DNA of 7,186 nt from assembly GCA_002348045.1 (NCBI GenBank), contig DDYO01000294.1, forward strand, positions 1 to 7,186, given 5' to 3'. The position numbers and the translations under genes were made by a program. Shown piece after piece: positions 1 to 6,084 of this stretch; position 1 is the stretch's first letter; every line of letters starts with the position of its first letter. Source of the DNA: Anaerolineales bacterium UBA2232. GTDB taxonomy: Bacteria; Chloroflexota; Anaerolineae; UBA2200. The notes below the pieces were generated by a model that made no database searches, had not been told where the DNA came from, and saw only the letters and a list, made by a program, of their open reading frames with translations.

Positions 1-343
1 TGCTCTTCTTGGGCTTTCCGCTTGTCACAAACACATTCCGTGGCTGGAACTTGTCTCGGTCCAAGAACGGATATCTCTCGAATATGACCTCTGGCGCGTG
101 CTCGAATCTTGCCCGGAGCCTGCGAAACTGCTTCTCTTCGTCAGCGAGCGCCGGTCCCCACCAGGACTGGCATTCTACATGCACCAATTCGCCATCCCGA
201 AATGCTACGACATCTATGTCTGAGTGTCCGCGGATGGCGCGATGCTCGGTCTTGGGCATCTGCAGGTCCTCGTTTTCAAGAACCAGATACCCTTGCAGCC
301 TATACAGATCGGAAACGATATCTTCCACCCAGTTTAGTCCCAT
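1..343 (-). CDS. hypothetical protein with PD-(D/E)XK-like N-terminus (3' end beyond window)
   Basis: A frame open from ATG 343 to the left edge gives 114 residues, partial at the C-terminus. The ATG is preceded by GGAAGG about 8 bases upstream, a moderate site; the same frame has a TAG at about 417-419, so little N-terminal sequence can be missing. The protein begins MGLNWVEDIVSDLYRLQGYL. Glu7 lies in the first helix, Asp44 in GHSDIDVVAF (39-48), and Glu57-Cys-Gln59 in LVHVECQSWWG (53-63). This E...D...E-x-Q order is the layout of restriction-endonuclease-like folds, with Gln in place of the usual Lys. A later stretch RDKFQPRNVFVTSG looks like the next core strand. I do not recognise the family by name. 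It may be a restriction or repair nuclease and may belong to the same defence island, although a 221-base gap separates it from the hydrolase gene. Confidence 0.55.
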   Translation of the reverse strand, partial: MGLNWVEDIVSDLYRLQGYLVLENEDLQMPKTEHRAIRGHSDIDVVAFRDGELVHVECQSWWGPALADEEKQFRRLRARFEHAPEVIFERYPFLDRDKFQPRNVFVTSGKPKKS

Positions 344-564
344 GCGGTGTACCTTCCCATCGAAGCAACCGGCCTCGAGCTCACCCAAGCCATCCTGTGG
401 CTCCAGTTCAGATCGCTAAAAAGATGCCGACCTCCACTGCATTTCGCCTTGAGTTCTCCCATTGGTCTGCTGCCGTTGTTTGCACTGCTCGGTTCATTAT
501 GTAGTAGTGTGCTGCTGTCCACCGGCCTGTATTTGGTGCAGAACAACTCCACGCAGAAAGCTCC
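344..564. other. 221-base gap with no recognisable gene
   Basis: The short frames on both strands have no ribosome site and no family-like sequence. On the minus strand TGGACA followed by an ATAATG at about 15 bases spacing (roughly 497-525) resembles a poor sigma-70 promoter that could serve the left-edge gene; this is weak. No hairpin terminator after the hydrolase stop is apparent by eye. Confidence 0.3.
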
Positions 565-1320
565 CTACCCGTGCGCCTGGATGAAGCGCAGCGTCTCTTC
601 CGCGATCAACTCCTTGTCATTGTCGAGGGTGGCGACATGATAGGAATTCTCCAGCCACACCAGCCGCTTGTCCTCCGCATCGACGTGCTCAAGGATGTAG
701 GGTGCATTGCTGGGCACCACCACGTGATCATCCCGCGACTGGAAGACCAGGGTCGGACAGGTCACCCGGGGCAGCAGTTCCCGCGTGACGGCCATCAGGG
801 CATAAATCTGGCGAATAGCCGGCACGGGCACCACCGGGTAGGCCAATTCGACCTCCCCCGGTTTCTTGATGTCGGAGCCGACGCCGGGGACGACCGCCGG
901 AGCGCCTGGGGCAAACGCCAGGCCGGCCATGTCGGGACTGTCGAGAAAGACGGCGCCGTTGATGGGCACCGCCCCGGCAAAGACGCCCGGGTACATGGCG
1001 GCCATGTAGAGAGTCAGCGTGCCGCCCATGGACAAGCCGGTGATAAAGATCGTGTCGCATCGCTGCTGGAGGATATGCATCGCCTCCTCGACCGAGCGCA
1101 CCCAGTCCTCGGCCGTCGCCTGAGCCATGTCCTCAGGGCTGGTGCCGTGCCCCTTCAGCCGCGGCCCTATGACGGTCAACCCGCCCTCGCGGGCCAGGAA
1201 TTCCCCGAGGAAGCGCATGCTCTGGGTGGTGCCGGTGAAGCCGTGGGAAATCAGGCATCCCACTTTGCCGCCCTCGAAGAAAAAGGGCTCTGCGCCGGGC
1301 ATGATCTTGGTTTCGGACAT
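565..1320 (-). CDS. alpha/beta hydrolase, carboxylesterase/monoacylglycerol lipase type
   Basis: 251 residues from the ATG at 1320, chosen because AGGAG (1327-1331) lies 6 bases upstream; the frame opens earlier at 1374, but without such a site. The oxyanion-hole loop is SHGFTGTTQSM (25-35). The nucleophile elbow is GLSMGG with Ser97, the acid is Asp198 (SRDDHVVVP) and the base His228 (NSYHVATLD). Length and triad spacing are close to the Geobacillus Est30 carboxylesterase and bacterial monoacylglycerol lipases, which hydrolyse short or medium chain esters and monoglycerides in the cytoplasm. PRLKGHGTSPEDM (53-65) is also typical. No signal peptide is seen. It follows the nuclease-like gene after 131 bases on the same strand, so read-through is possible, but its own strong ribosome site and ordinary metabolic character suggest that it is a chromosomal neighbour and not part of the defence unit. 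Exact substrate is not determinable. Confidence 0.88.
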   Translation of the reverse strand: MSETKIMPGAEPFFFEGGKVGCLISHGFTGTTQSMRFLGEFLAREGGLTVIGPRLKGHGTSPEDMAQATAEDWVRSVEEAMHILQQRCDTIFITGLSMGGTLTLYMAAMYPGVFAGAVPINGAVFLDSPDMAGLAFAPGAPAVVPGVGSDIKKPGEVELAYPVVPVPAIRQIYALMAVTRELLPRVTCPTLVFQSRDDHVVVPSNAPYILEHVDAEDKRLVWLENSYHVATLDNDKELIAEETLRFIQAHG

Positions 1321-1451
1321 GGTTTTCTCCTTTTTTTCTCTTGTGGCGTGGATTTCGATTGACAATCCGCTCACTGTTCAGATGAAACGGCTTGCTGCAC
1401 ACAGGCTGCACCTGCCATATAAACTCCCCCTTCAGTAGGGCCTTCAGTTTT
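1321..1451 (-). other. 131-base intergenic gap, likely leader of the hydrolase gene
   Basis: Apart from the hydrolase ribosome site, it holds a short direct repeat CCTTCAGT (plus strand, 1429-1436 and 1441-1448) right after the nuclease-like gene stop, and a short dyad GATTG-A-CAATC at 1357-1367. No convincing -35/-10 pair and no stem with a U tract are seen, so a promoter or terminator here is possible but not shown. Confidence 0.35.
1327..1331 (-). promoter_or_regulatory. Shine-Dalgarno of the alpha/beta hydrolase
   Basis: AAAGGAGA in an A-rich leader, 6 bases before ATG 1320. It decides the start against the longer frame that opens at 1374. Confidence 0.75.
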
Positions 1452-2177
1452 CTAGGTTGCCGTGACTTCCTCCGTGAACCAGTCCAGGGTTTCAAGGAAT
1501 TTCTCCAACACCTGTGGCTTGTCCAAGATCGACAGAGGAATGCTTGGCCGCCGAGCGATCGCATCGTCAGGGAGATCGATCCCGGGTATCTCGTTCAGTC
1601 GGCGTAGCAACTCGCGACGTTTGCCCTCGTCATCGAAGAGAGGCCTTCGCTGCATGTGCTGGAACTGCAATTCCACCTTTCCATAGGTCCAGACCACAAT
1701 TACGAGATGCCAGATACCTCCGTGTGTCAGCCCTGGAGTGAAGGAGCCCGAACGGTCACCCCTGCCCCAGTAGAACTCCGGCATGTTCTGCTTACCCCAC
1801 TCCAATATCCTCTGCGCCACCTCTGCTTCTTCGGCACCCTGCCGGCGCTCGAGCTCTTGGAAGAAGGTGGCCTCGTCCCACTGTCGCGACACGCCCGCTG
1901 TGCCCGACTTTCTTGCTTGCGCATCCGCCGTTTGGCCGATCACACGCGGTACTAGAGTCTTTAGCCCACTGCCCACATACTGATGCACTTCGACGGCCAG
2001 TACCTCGACAGGATCCATAAAGCGATTCACTAATTCGACCACGCGCCGGAGCTCCGGCGGGATCTCGTCCGCAACAAAGACCAGGCGGATCTTGCTGGCC
2101 TGCAGGTTGGTCTTAACCTGGCCCCAGAAATTGTCTACGGCCAAGTTATCGGCCTCGGCACCCAGGAGTTCGGCCAC
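1452..2177 (-). CDS. C-terminal part of the frameshifted nuclease-like gene
   Basis: 241 residues from a GTG at 2177, but that codon is probably internal: no good Shine-Dalgarno precedes it and the sensible protein sequence continues upstream in this frame to the frameshift near 2236. Two blocks are visible. The first, FWGQVKTNLQASKIRLVFVADEI...VEVLAVEVHQYV (18-69), has the alternating strand and helix pattern that often follows the ExK domain in large hypothetical nucleases. The second, from about WDEATFFQEL (99) to the end, contains YWGRGDRSGSFTPG, GKVELQFQHMQ and RRPSIPLSIL and looks like a small alpha/beta domain of unknown role. I do not recognise a named family. Whether this half is translated alone, as part of a restored full-length protein, or not at all cannot be told from the sequence. 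It is followed by a 131-base gap before the hydrolase gene. Confidence 0.55.
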   Translation of the reverse strand: MAELLGAEADNLAVDNFWGQVKTNLQASKIRLVFVADEIPPELRRVVELVNRFMDPVEVLAVEVHQYVGSGLKTLVPRVIGQTADAQARKSGTAGVSRQWDEATFFQELERRQGAEEAEVAQRILEWGKQNMPEFYWGRGDRSGSFTPGLTHGGIWHLVIVVWTYGKVELQFQHMQRRPLFDDEGKRRELLRRLNEIPGIDLPDDAIARRPSIPLSILDKPQVLEKFLETLDWFTEEVTAT

Positions 2178-2593
2178 TGCCTGGACACTGTCTCGGCCTC
2201 CTGCCTCGCAGGTTGACTCGAAGCGAGAGCGTAGCCCTCTGCGGTCCAGTAGGCGACGGCGTGGGCGGCATAGTCGAGCATCTGGCCGACGACCTCGCGG
2301 CGGATCCGCAGGTCACTGCTGCGCTTGACCTCGACGAGGGTCGGCACGGCGTCTTGGTCCACGAAAAGGTGGTCAAGGGAGAGTCGATCGGCGCCATCCT
2401 CTTCGAGCGGAATCCCTGCTTCGCGCGAGATCAGCAGCCACCGGCGTGGATTTATCTCATCCATCTGGTCGCCGGCGAGAAGGTCGGGATACCGCCCCAG
2501 CAAGCCCTGGAGCAGGGCTTCGCTGTCGTATTGGTGTTCGGTCAGCGATTGCAGATTCCCATCGTCTTGCAGAAGATAGATCTTGCCGGTCAT
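2135..2593 (-). CDS. PD-(D/E)XK nuclease-like protein, N-terminal part of a frameshifted gene
   Basis: The ATG at 2593 follows GGAGGTGA by 7 bases, which rules out the longer start at 2626. The first 120 residues look real. YPDLLAGDQ (35-43) is followed by LSLDHLFVDQDAVPTLVEVKRSSD (starting at 71), giving Asp74 and Glu88-Val-Lys90, the D...ExK pattern of restriction-type nucleases, then VVGQMLDYAAHA (101-112), a typical following helix. From about residue 120 (EGYALASS) the reading does not look native and it stops at 2135. The neighbouring frame gives RSRFESTCEAGGRDSVQAVAELLG and continues into the downstream half, so the gene appears to be one 380-residue protein broken by a missing G at 2235-2237. 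Nuclease fold is inferred from the pattern; substrate unknown. If the shift is real, the product is a truncated nuclease domain. Confidence 0.62.
   Translation of the reverse strand: MTGKIYLLQDDGNLQSLTEHQYDSEALLQGLLGRYPDLLAGDQMDEINPRRWLLISREAGIPLEEDGADRLSLDHLFVDQDAVPTLVEVKRSSDLRIRREVVGQMLDYAAHAVAYWTAEGYALASSQPARQEAETVSRQWPNSWVPRPITWP
2229..2240 (-). other. apparent -1 frameshift site in the nuclease-like gene
   Basis: On the coding strand the sequence here reads GAGGGCTACGC. Adding one G to the GGG run gives GAG GGG CTA CGC TCT CGC TTC GAG, which joins residues ...AYWTAE to GLRSRFESTCEAGG and then to the downstream half with no stop. Restoring one base gives 1143 bases from 2593 to 1452, exactly 381 codons. 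It may be a real mutation or a homopolymer sequencing error. The run is only three bases, so programmed slippage is less likely. Confidence 0.7.
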
Positions 2594-2600
2594 TTCGCTC

Positions 2601-2608
2601 TCACCTCC
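2601..2608 (-). promoter_or_regulatory. Shine-Dalgarno GGAGGTGA overlapping the upstream stop codon
   Basis: GGAGGTGA contains the TGA stop of the glycosylase-like gene as its last three bases and lies 7 bases before ATG 2593. Terminating ribosomes would sit on the start site of the nuclease-like gene, so the two products are probably made together. Confidence 0.8.
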
Positions 2609-3215
2609 CTTTGCGGCAGAGGGCACTCAGCTCCGTTCCGACCTCCCTCGCTCTGTATTCAGACCACCCCCGTGACAGGTGTGGACCCGCATAGACGATT
2701 ATCTTCCTAGACCCCCAGGATACGCTTCTGGCCTTCCACAGCTCGATCTCACAGCAGCGGAGGAGTCCCTGCAGGTGCGTCCTTGCCTTTTTGCCGTGAA
2801 CCAAGATAACCGGCGGTCGGATGGTCTCCAGGAGAAAATCGAATATTGCTGTGGAGCGCCATTGGGGCGCCAGGTCCTTCTCTTTTCGGCTGGAGATGCA
2901 GTGAAGGTTCGTTTCCAGGCACCGGACCGGCCGGGCAGCCTCGACGATCCACTCGATCGCCCGGCGCGTGTTGCTTGGCCTATCCTTTCCGGCTGCTGCA
3001 CGCTGCTGGCGGTACTCCTTCAGCCACTCCTGTTTGTCAAAGCCGTTGAGCGCTGACCAGAAGCGCCAGAACTCCACCTCGGTGGCAGGATTGAACCCGA
3101 CGATAAAGATCTGGGAGTCGAGCGGCGAGCCTTCGCACACAAAAGGCCGCACATGCTCGTCCATGCTCGTGGCTTCTCGAAGCTTGGCGTCGAACACCTC
3201 AAGCATGGTTACCAT
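2601..3215 (-). CDS. uracil-DNA glycosylase-fold protein, DISARM-linked
   Basis: A protein of 204 residues from the ATG at 3215, chosen because AGGAGG (3224-3229) lies 8 bases upstream; the frame is open further, giving 248 residues from TTG 3347. The pattern fits the UDG superfamily. A strand with the loop IVGFNPAT (38-45) resembles the GxNPG/GxNPS active-site loops of the mismatch-specific and related families. ETNLHCISS (101-109) and PPVILVHGKKA (134-144) match the core strand and helix. GPHLSRGW (177-184) occupies the place of the C-terminal HPS-type DNA-binding loop. Known members excise uracil or other altered bases from DNA. Here the loops are divergent, so substrate and even activity are unknown. 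The gene lies directly downstream of drmC on the same strand, and its stop codon overlaps the Shine-Dalgarno of the next gene, so it looks like an operon member. It is not a recognised DISARM component. The fold call is moderate; the function is open. Confidence 0.62.
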   Translation of the reverse strand: MVTMLEVFDAKLREATSMDEHVRPFVCEGSPLDSQIFIVGFNPATEVEFWRFWSALNGFDKQEWLKEYRQQRAAAGKDRPSNTRRAIEWIVEAARPVRCLETNLHCISSRKEKDLAPQWRSTAIFDFLLETIRPPVILVHGKKARTHLQGLLRCCEIELWKARSVSWGSRKIIVYAGPHLSRGWSEYRAREVGTELSALCRKGR

Positions 3216-3347
3216 GCTCTTACCCTCCTGGCAGCCCCAGAATGGCCCGCAGTTCTTGGTCCTCCTCACGGCTGGGAATTCCTCAATGAGGGTCCCGCCG
3301 ACCTGACGCCAGTACCAGCGTGTCATCGGTGTTTCCCGTTTGCTCAA
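3216..3347 (-). pseudogene. 5' remnant of a VGGTLIEEF-type gene, read in frame into the next gene
   Basis: This piece starts at TTG (3347), 7 bases after GGAGGG, or at an ATG at 3326 with a weaker site. It encodes about 44 codons including WYWRQVGGTLIEEFPAVRR and then continues without a stop into the glycosylase-like gene. From memory (not searched), the motif resembles the beginning of a family of roughly 200-residue hypothetical proteins seen in defence-type islands. Here the similarity seems to end after about 30 residues. The simplest reading is that a deletion removed the rest of that gene and joined its start to the leader of the following one. The alternative is a genuine fusion giving a 248-residue protein. 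Confidence 0.45.
3224..3229 (-). promoter_or_regulatory. Shine-Dalgarno AGGAGG deciding the start at 3215
   Basis: A perfect AGGAGG 8 bases upstream of ATG 3215. It sits inside a longer open frame, so it is the main evidence that the glycosylase-like protein starts here and that the upstream codons are a remnant and not its N-terminus. Confidence 0.7.
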
Positions 3348-3354
3348 GGAGTCA

Positions 3355-3360
3355 CCCTCC
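3355..3360 (-). promoter_or_regulatory. Shine-Dalgarno GGAGGG before TTG start at 3347
   Basis: GGAGGG lies 7 bases upstream of a TTG codon, within the 35 bases that follow the drmC stop. It shows that translation can start at the beginning of the VGGTLIEEF segment, which supports that segment once having been the start of its own gene. Confidence 0.5.
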
Positions 3361-3382
3361 GTCTCTGTGTTTCTGCCCTGCG

Positions 3383-4216
3383 CTAGCCTCCGCTCTTTAT
3401 GTGAGCACCGGCATCTTGAGCCAATTCAAAGACTCCCTGCTCGATCAGCCGAACAAGGTGCGCCTCGACCTTCCCGGGCAAGGAGCCCCCGTGCACCAGC
3501 AGTCCCATCTCCATGTTCAGGGTCATGGCATATTCGGTCAGATTGGCGCTGGACACCAGCATGGCTTTCCCATCGGTCAGGGCTACCTTGGCATGCAGCG
3601 ATCCGTGCCGGCCATCGACCGATCTTGGGCGTTTCTCCAAGGGCCAGACATAGATGCGGGCGTGCTCGACAACGCCCTGGCCCAAAGCTCCGATGGTGTC
3701 AAATGCGATCCGCCCCTCGCTTGCGTCTGGAGTCTCCAGGTAAATGGCAATCGATACCCCTCGTTGAGCTGCCTGGACCAATGCTTGCGCGATGACCTGC
3801 ATTCTGTAGACGGCAAAACTCACAATGTGCAGCGTCTCCTGTGCTTCGTTGATCAATTGGAGGAGCGCTTGGTCAGTGCGGCGCAGAGGTATGACTTGGC
3901 TGTCTGGCCCCGTCCAGACCAACTCGATCCGCTGTTGAGAGCGCTGCGCTTCTTGGGCCCGGCAGGCGGCCAATAGACCCAAGGACACACTGTCTGCTCG
4001 AATATCTGGAGCTTGAGATTCCCAGACGTGGAGGAATGCCTCCAAACGTTTCCGCGCACCAAGTGGGGCAACGGCCTGGAGAGCCTGCAACCGCAAACCA
4101 TGCCAGGTCGACTTGTCTGCTTGGCCGAGCATATCGGCAAGCGCCGCCACGGTTTCGGATGGCAGGTCGGCAACCAGCCGCTGGATCGCCTGGGCCAGGG
4201 GTTCTTGTGCTCTCAT
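3383..4216 (-). CDS. drmC: DrmC, DISARM phospholipase D-like protein
   Basis: A protein of 277 residues. The N-terminal half (about 1-95) is helical and of unknown role. The C-terminal half is a phospholipase D-type domain. It contains TDQALLQLINEAQETLHIVSF (starting at 114) and one HKD motif with His208, Lys210 and Asp215 (HAKVALTDGK), followed by the usual SSANLTE (222-228). A single HKD copy implies a dimeric active site, as in bacterial nucleases of this family. DrmC is the third conserved DISARM core gene; published work suggests it is less essential than DrmA and DrmB, and its substrate is not established. The start follows the drmB stop by eight bases with only a weak AGGG upstream, so translation probably depends on coupling to drmB. 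Outside this context the gene could only be called a PLD-like nuclease; after drmAB the DrmC call is firm. Confidence 0.88.
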   Translation of the reverse strand: MRAQEPLAQAIQRLVADLPSETVAALADMLGQADKSTWHGLRLQALQAVAPLGARKRLEAFLHVWESQAPDIRADSVSLGLLAACRAQEAQRSQQRIELVWTGPDSQVIPLRRTDQALLQLINEAQETLHIVSFAVYRMQVIAQALVQAAQRGVSIAIYLETPDASEGRIAFDTIGALGQGVVEHARIYVWPLEKRPRSVDGRHGSLHAKVALTDGKAMLVSSANLTEYAMTLNMEMGLLVHGGSLPGKVEAHLVRLIEQGVFELAQDAGAHIKSGG

Positions 4217-4224
4217 GAATTGCC

Positions 4225-6084
4225 CTATTCAAAGAACGCGAGATCGTCGCGCTCTACCGTCTTGACCAGGACCGAGCGGTCCAGGTACTTGTTGCCGCGC
4301 TCGCAAGAAGTCTCGGGCGAAAAGAGGCAAGCGTGACAGGCGGCTGCGTGCAAGGTCCGGCCTGTACGGCTGGGCGGATGTTCGGCGCACAGAGGATCAC
4401 CTGCACAAAGGTGCGCTGCTTCCAAGGCTTGGCTGATGTGCCGTCCCAGGTTCTTGGGCTCACCCAAGCTCACCAGTCCACCGAGTGTACCCTCGCTATC
4501 CGGCGCCGAGGTGTAGATGAGTACTCCGGCCATCGGTCCGCCGGGCCCTTCTGGCGGGCGGGCGTAGATTCGCTCTCGGATGCTTGCCGCCGAGTACCCA
4601 CACTCCAACGTGAGCTGTCGCATCAGAGCGTGGGCAAAAGAGTGCAACAGAACATAGCGCATCCCGGGAAAGCCTTCTTCAGGGGGCTGGATGTACCGGG
4701 AGCTGCGCCACTTCTTGTGGGATTCGAGAAACTCGTCGGCACGGCTCCGTACGGAAGGCCGATTGAGCCACTCCAGTATCTTGGCCTCATTGAACTGGAT
4801 AAAGATCCCCTCCCCGCGCACCTCGGCAGTCGGAACCCATTTTGGGGGCTGCCTTGAGATCGGAGCTGGGGTGATTTGGACGTTCAGATCCGGGTCGGTG
4901 AGTTCGCCCACGGAATCCAGCCGGGCAAAGCCGACAATGGCCCGCACTTCGCGCAGGCGTTCGACAAGCATCACCTGGTCGATAACGGGCGCATATCGGC
5001 TGGGCGGAGCCAGCGGGCGCAGGCGAAAGTCCTCTCCATTGAGCTGGGCATCGTACTGGGTGAATACCCGCCACTCGGGTTCCTTGAGGTCAGGTTCCTC
5101 ACTGGGTGGCGGGATCTCGCCCGCGTCCTGTTGACGACGCGTCTTGATGGCCTGCCAGATCTCCTCGTCATCGTAGTCGCTCAACTCCCCCAACTCTCCC
5201 CTGTTGCGAAGGTAGCCGATAATCACCGGATCGGTGACACTCTGCAGGTCTGCCCATTTCTCGTCCACCAACTGCGCCAGCCTCCCGCTTTCCACAGGGA
5301 TGGCCACGGTGCTGTACAGGACCGGGAACCAGGTGTTGGATGCACCCAGGATAATGGTCCGCATATGAAGATCGCACCCATCCGGGTCATAGTCACGCAA
5401 TTGTGGACGCCGGCCACGGCACCGGGGCATTTTTGGCCGGTTCTCCCGGCCAAAAGCCTCCGAAAGGCGTCGCTTGGCGCCACAGGAATCGCACCGTACC
5501 TCCAGGTCGCGAGCTTCTCCGGTTGCGCCGTATTCGAACAGCCGTAGCAATGGCTGTTCGCACGGACTTCCCTGGTGGACAAAATCAACCCAGGGAAAGT
5601 CATCGAGATGGCCGTTTTCACAGGCGACCAGGAAACGTGCGGGAAACACCTCCGGATGCTTCCCCTTATTACAGTTTTCATGCCGGTAAGCGACGCGATC
5701 GGGATGGTAGGGGTCCTCTTTCAGTTGGAAAAGGCCCGAACTGAGGGGAGCCAGCAGGCGGCACAGGGGGCAGACCATCCAGCGCGGAAAGGTCGCTACG
5801 GGCACGCCCACCTGGGCGATGCTGTCAAAAGGGTCTGGTGGCAATCCCGTATCGGGGACCACCGGCGGGGACAACAGCTTCCGAACTTCGGGAAGCTGGT
5901 AGCGGACAGCCATCAGCAGGCGATCCTCGACGATGGGCCTGGCATACTCTGGGCTTGTGTTCCAGTCTTCCAACCCGGTGACAATCACGCTGAACTTGGG
6001 CAGATCGATGATGGCACCCACGCCATACGTATACATCAGTTGGCTAGGCCGGATGTCGCCCACATGGGTCGGATGGTTGGTCAT
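4225..6084 (-). CDS. drmB: DrmB, DISARM DUF1998 protein
   Basis: Complete gene of 619 residues, a normal size for DrmB. The ATG at 6084 sits 7 bases after AGGAGG and overlaps the drmA stop as ATGA, which fixes the start. The N-terminus (IRPSQLMYTYGVGAIIDLP, residues 11-29) is typical of this family. Cysteine pairs likely to bind zinc occur at 105/108 (CPLC) and 198/201 (CDSC), with further Cys at 138, 222 and 237. The hallmark CENGHLDDFPW is at 155-165. The C-terminal DUF1998 domain carries LLHSFAHALMRQL (479-491) and a second Cys cluster: C560, C566, then CHACLFSPETSCERGNKYLD (583-602). DrmB is a DISARM core subunit known to act with DrmA; its cysteine clusters suggest a structural metal site. 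No frameshift or missing motif is seen. Identification is strong from the sequence alone and is reinforced by drmA and drmC on either side. Confidence 0.92.
   Translation of the reverse strand: MTNHPTHVGDIRPSQLMYTYGVGAIIDLPKFSVIVTGLEDWNTSPEYARPIVEDRLLMAVRYQLPEVRKLLSPPVVPDTGLPPDPFDSIAQVGVPVATFPRWMVCPLCRLLAPLSSGLFQLKEDPYHPDRVAYRHENCNKGKHPEVFPARFLVACENGHLDDFPWVDFVHQGSPCEQPLLRLFEYGATGEARDLEVRCDSCGAKRRLSEAFGRENRPKMPRCRGRRPQLRDYDPDGCDLHMRTIILGASNTWFPVLYSTVAIPVESGRLAQLVDEKWADLQSVTDPVIIGYLRNRGELGELSDYDDEEIWQAIKTRRQQDAGEIPPPSEEPDLKEPEWRVFTQYDAQLNGEDFRLRPLAPPSRYAPVIDQVMLVERLREVRAIVGFARLDSVGELTDPDLNVQITPAPISRQPPKWVPTAEVRGEGIFIQFNEAKILEWLNRPSVRSRADEFLESHKKWRSSRYIQPPEEGFPGMRYVLLHSFAHALMRQLTLECGYSAASIRERIYARPPEGPGGPMAGVLIYTSAPDSEGTLGGLVSLGEPKNLGRHISQALEAAHLCAGDPLCAEHPPSRTGRTLHAAACHACLFSPETSCERGNKYLDRSVLVKTVERDDLAFFE

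Noticed and set aside
9..419. A 136-codon plus-strand frame, Ser and Arg rich
   Set aside because: The opposite strand encodes a protein-like sequence with a nuclease-type D...ECQ core, while this frame looks like an antisense shadow.
334..552. A 72-codon minus-strand frame between hydrolase and left-edge gene
   Set aside because: It overlaps the left-edge gene start in another frame, lacks a good ribosome site and has no recognisable sequence features.
571..1362. A 263-codon open frame on the plus strand
   Set aside because: It is antisense to the alpha/beta hydrolase, which has a full catalytic triad and ribosome site. The plus-strand protein is rich in His, Gly and Arg, has no family-like motif and no ribosome site.
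1357..1367. Small dyad GATTG-A-CAATC as a possible operator
   Set aside because: Arms of only five bases are expected by chance in a window of this size, and no regulator gene or promoter is seen nearby.
1429..1448. Direct repeat CCTTCAGT, two copies 12 bases apart
   Set aside because: Only two copies of eight bases; no array, no transposon end and no attachment-site context.
2213..2710. A 165-codon plus-strand frame across the junction of the two middle genes
   Set aside because: It spans the start of the nuclease-like gene and the end of the glycosylase-like gene in antisense; no ribosome site and no motif.
4876..5547. A 223-codon open frame on the plus strand
   Set aside because: Antisense to DrmB, whose conserved motifs cover the region; the product shows no recognisable domain.
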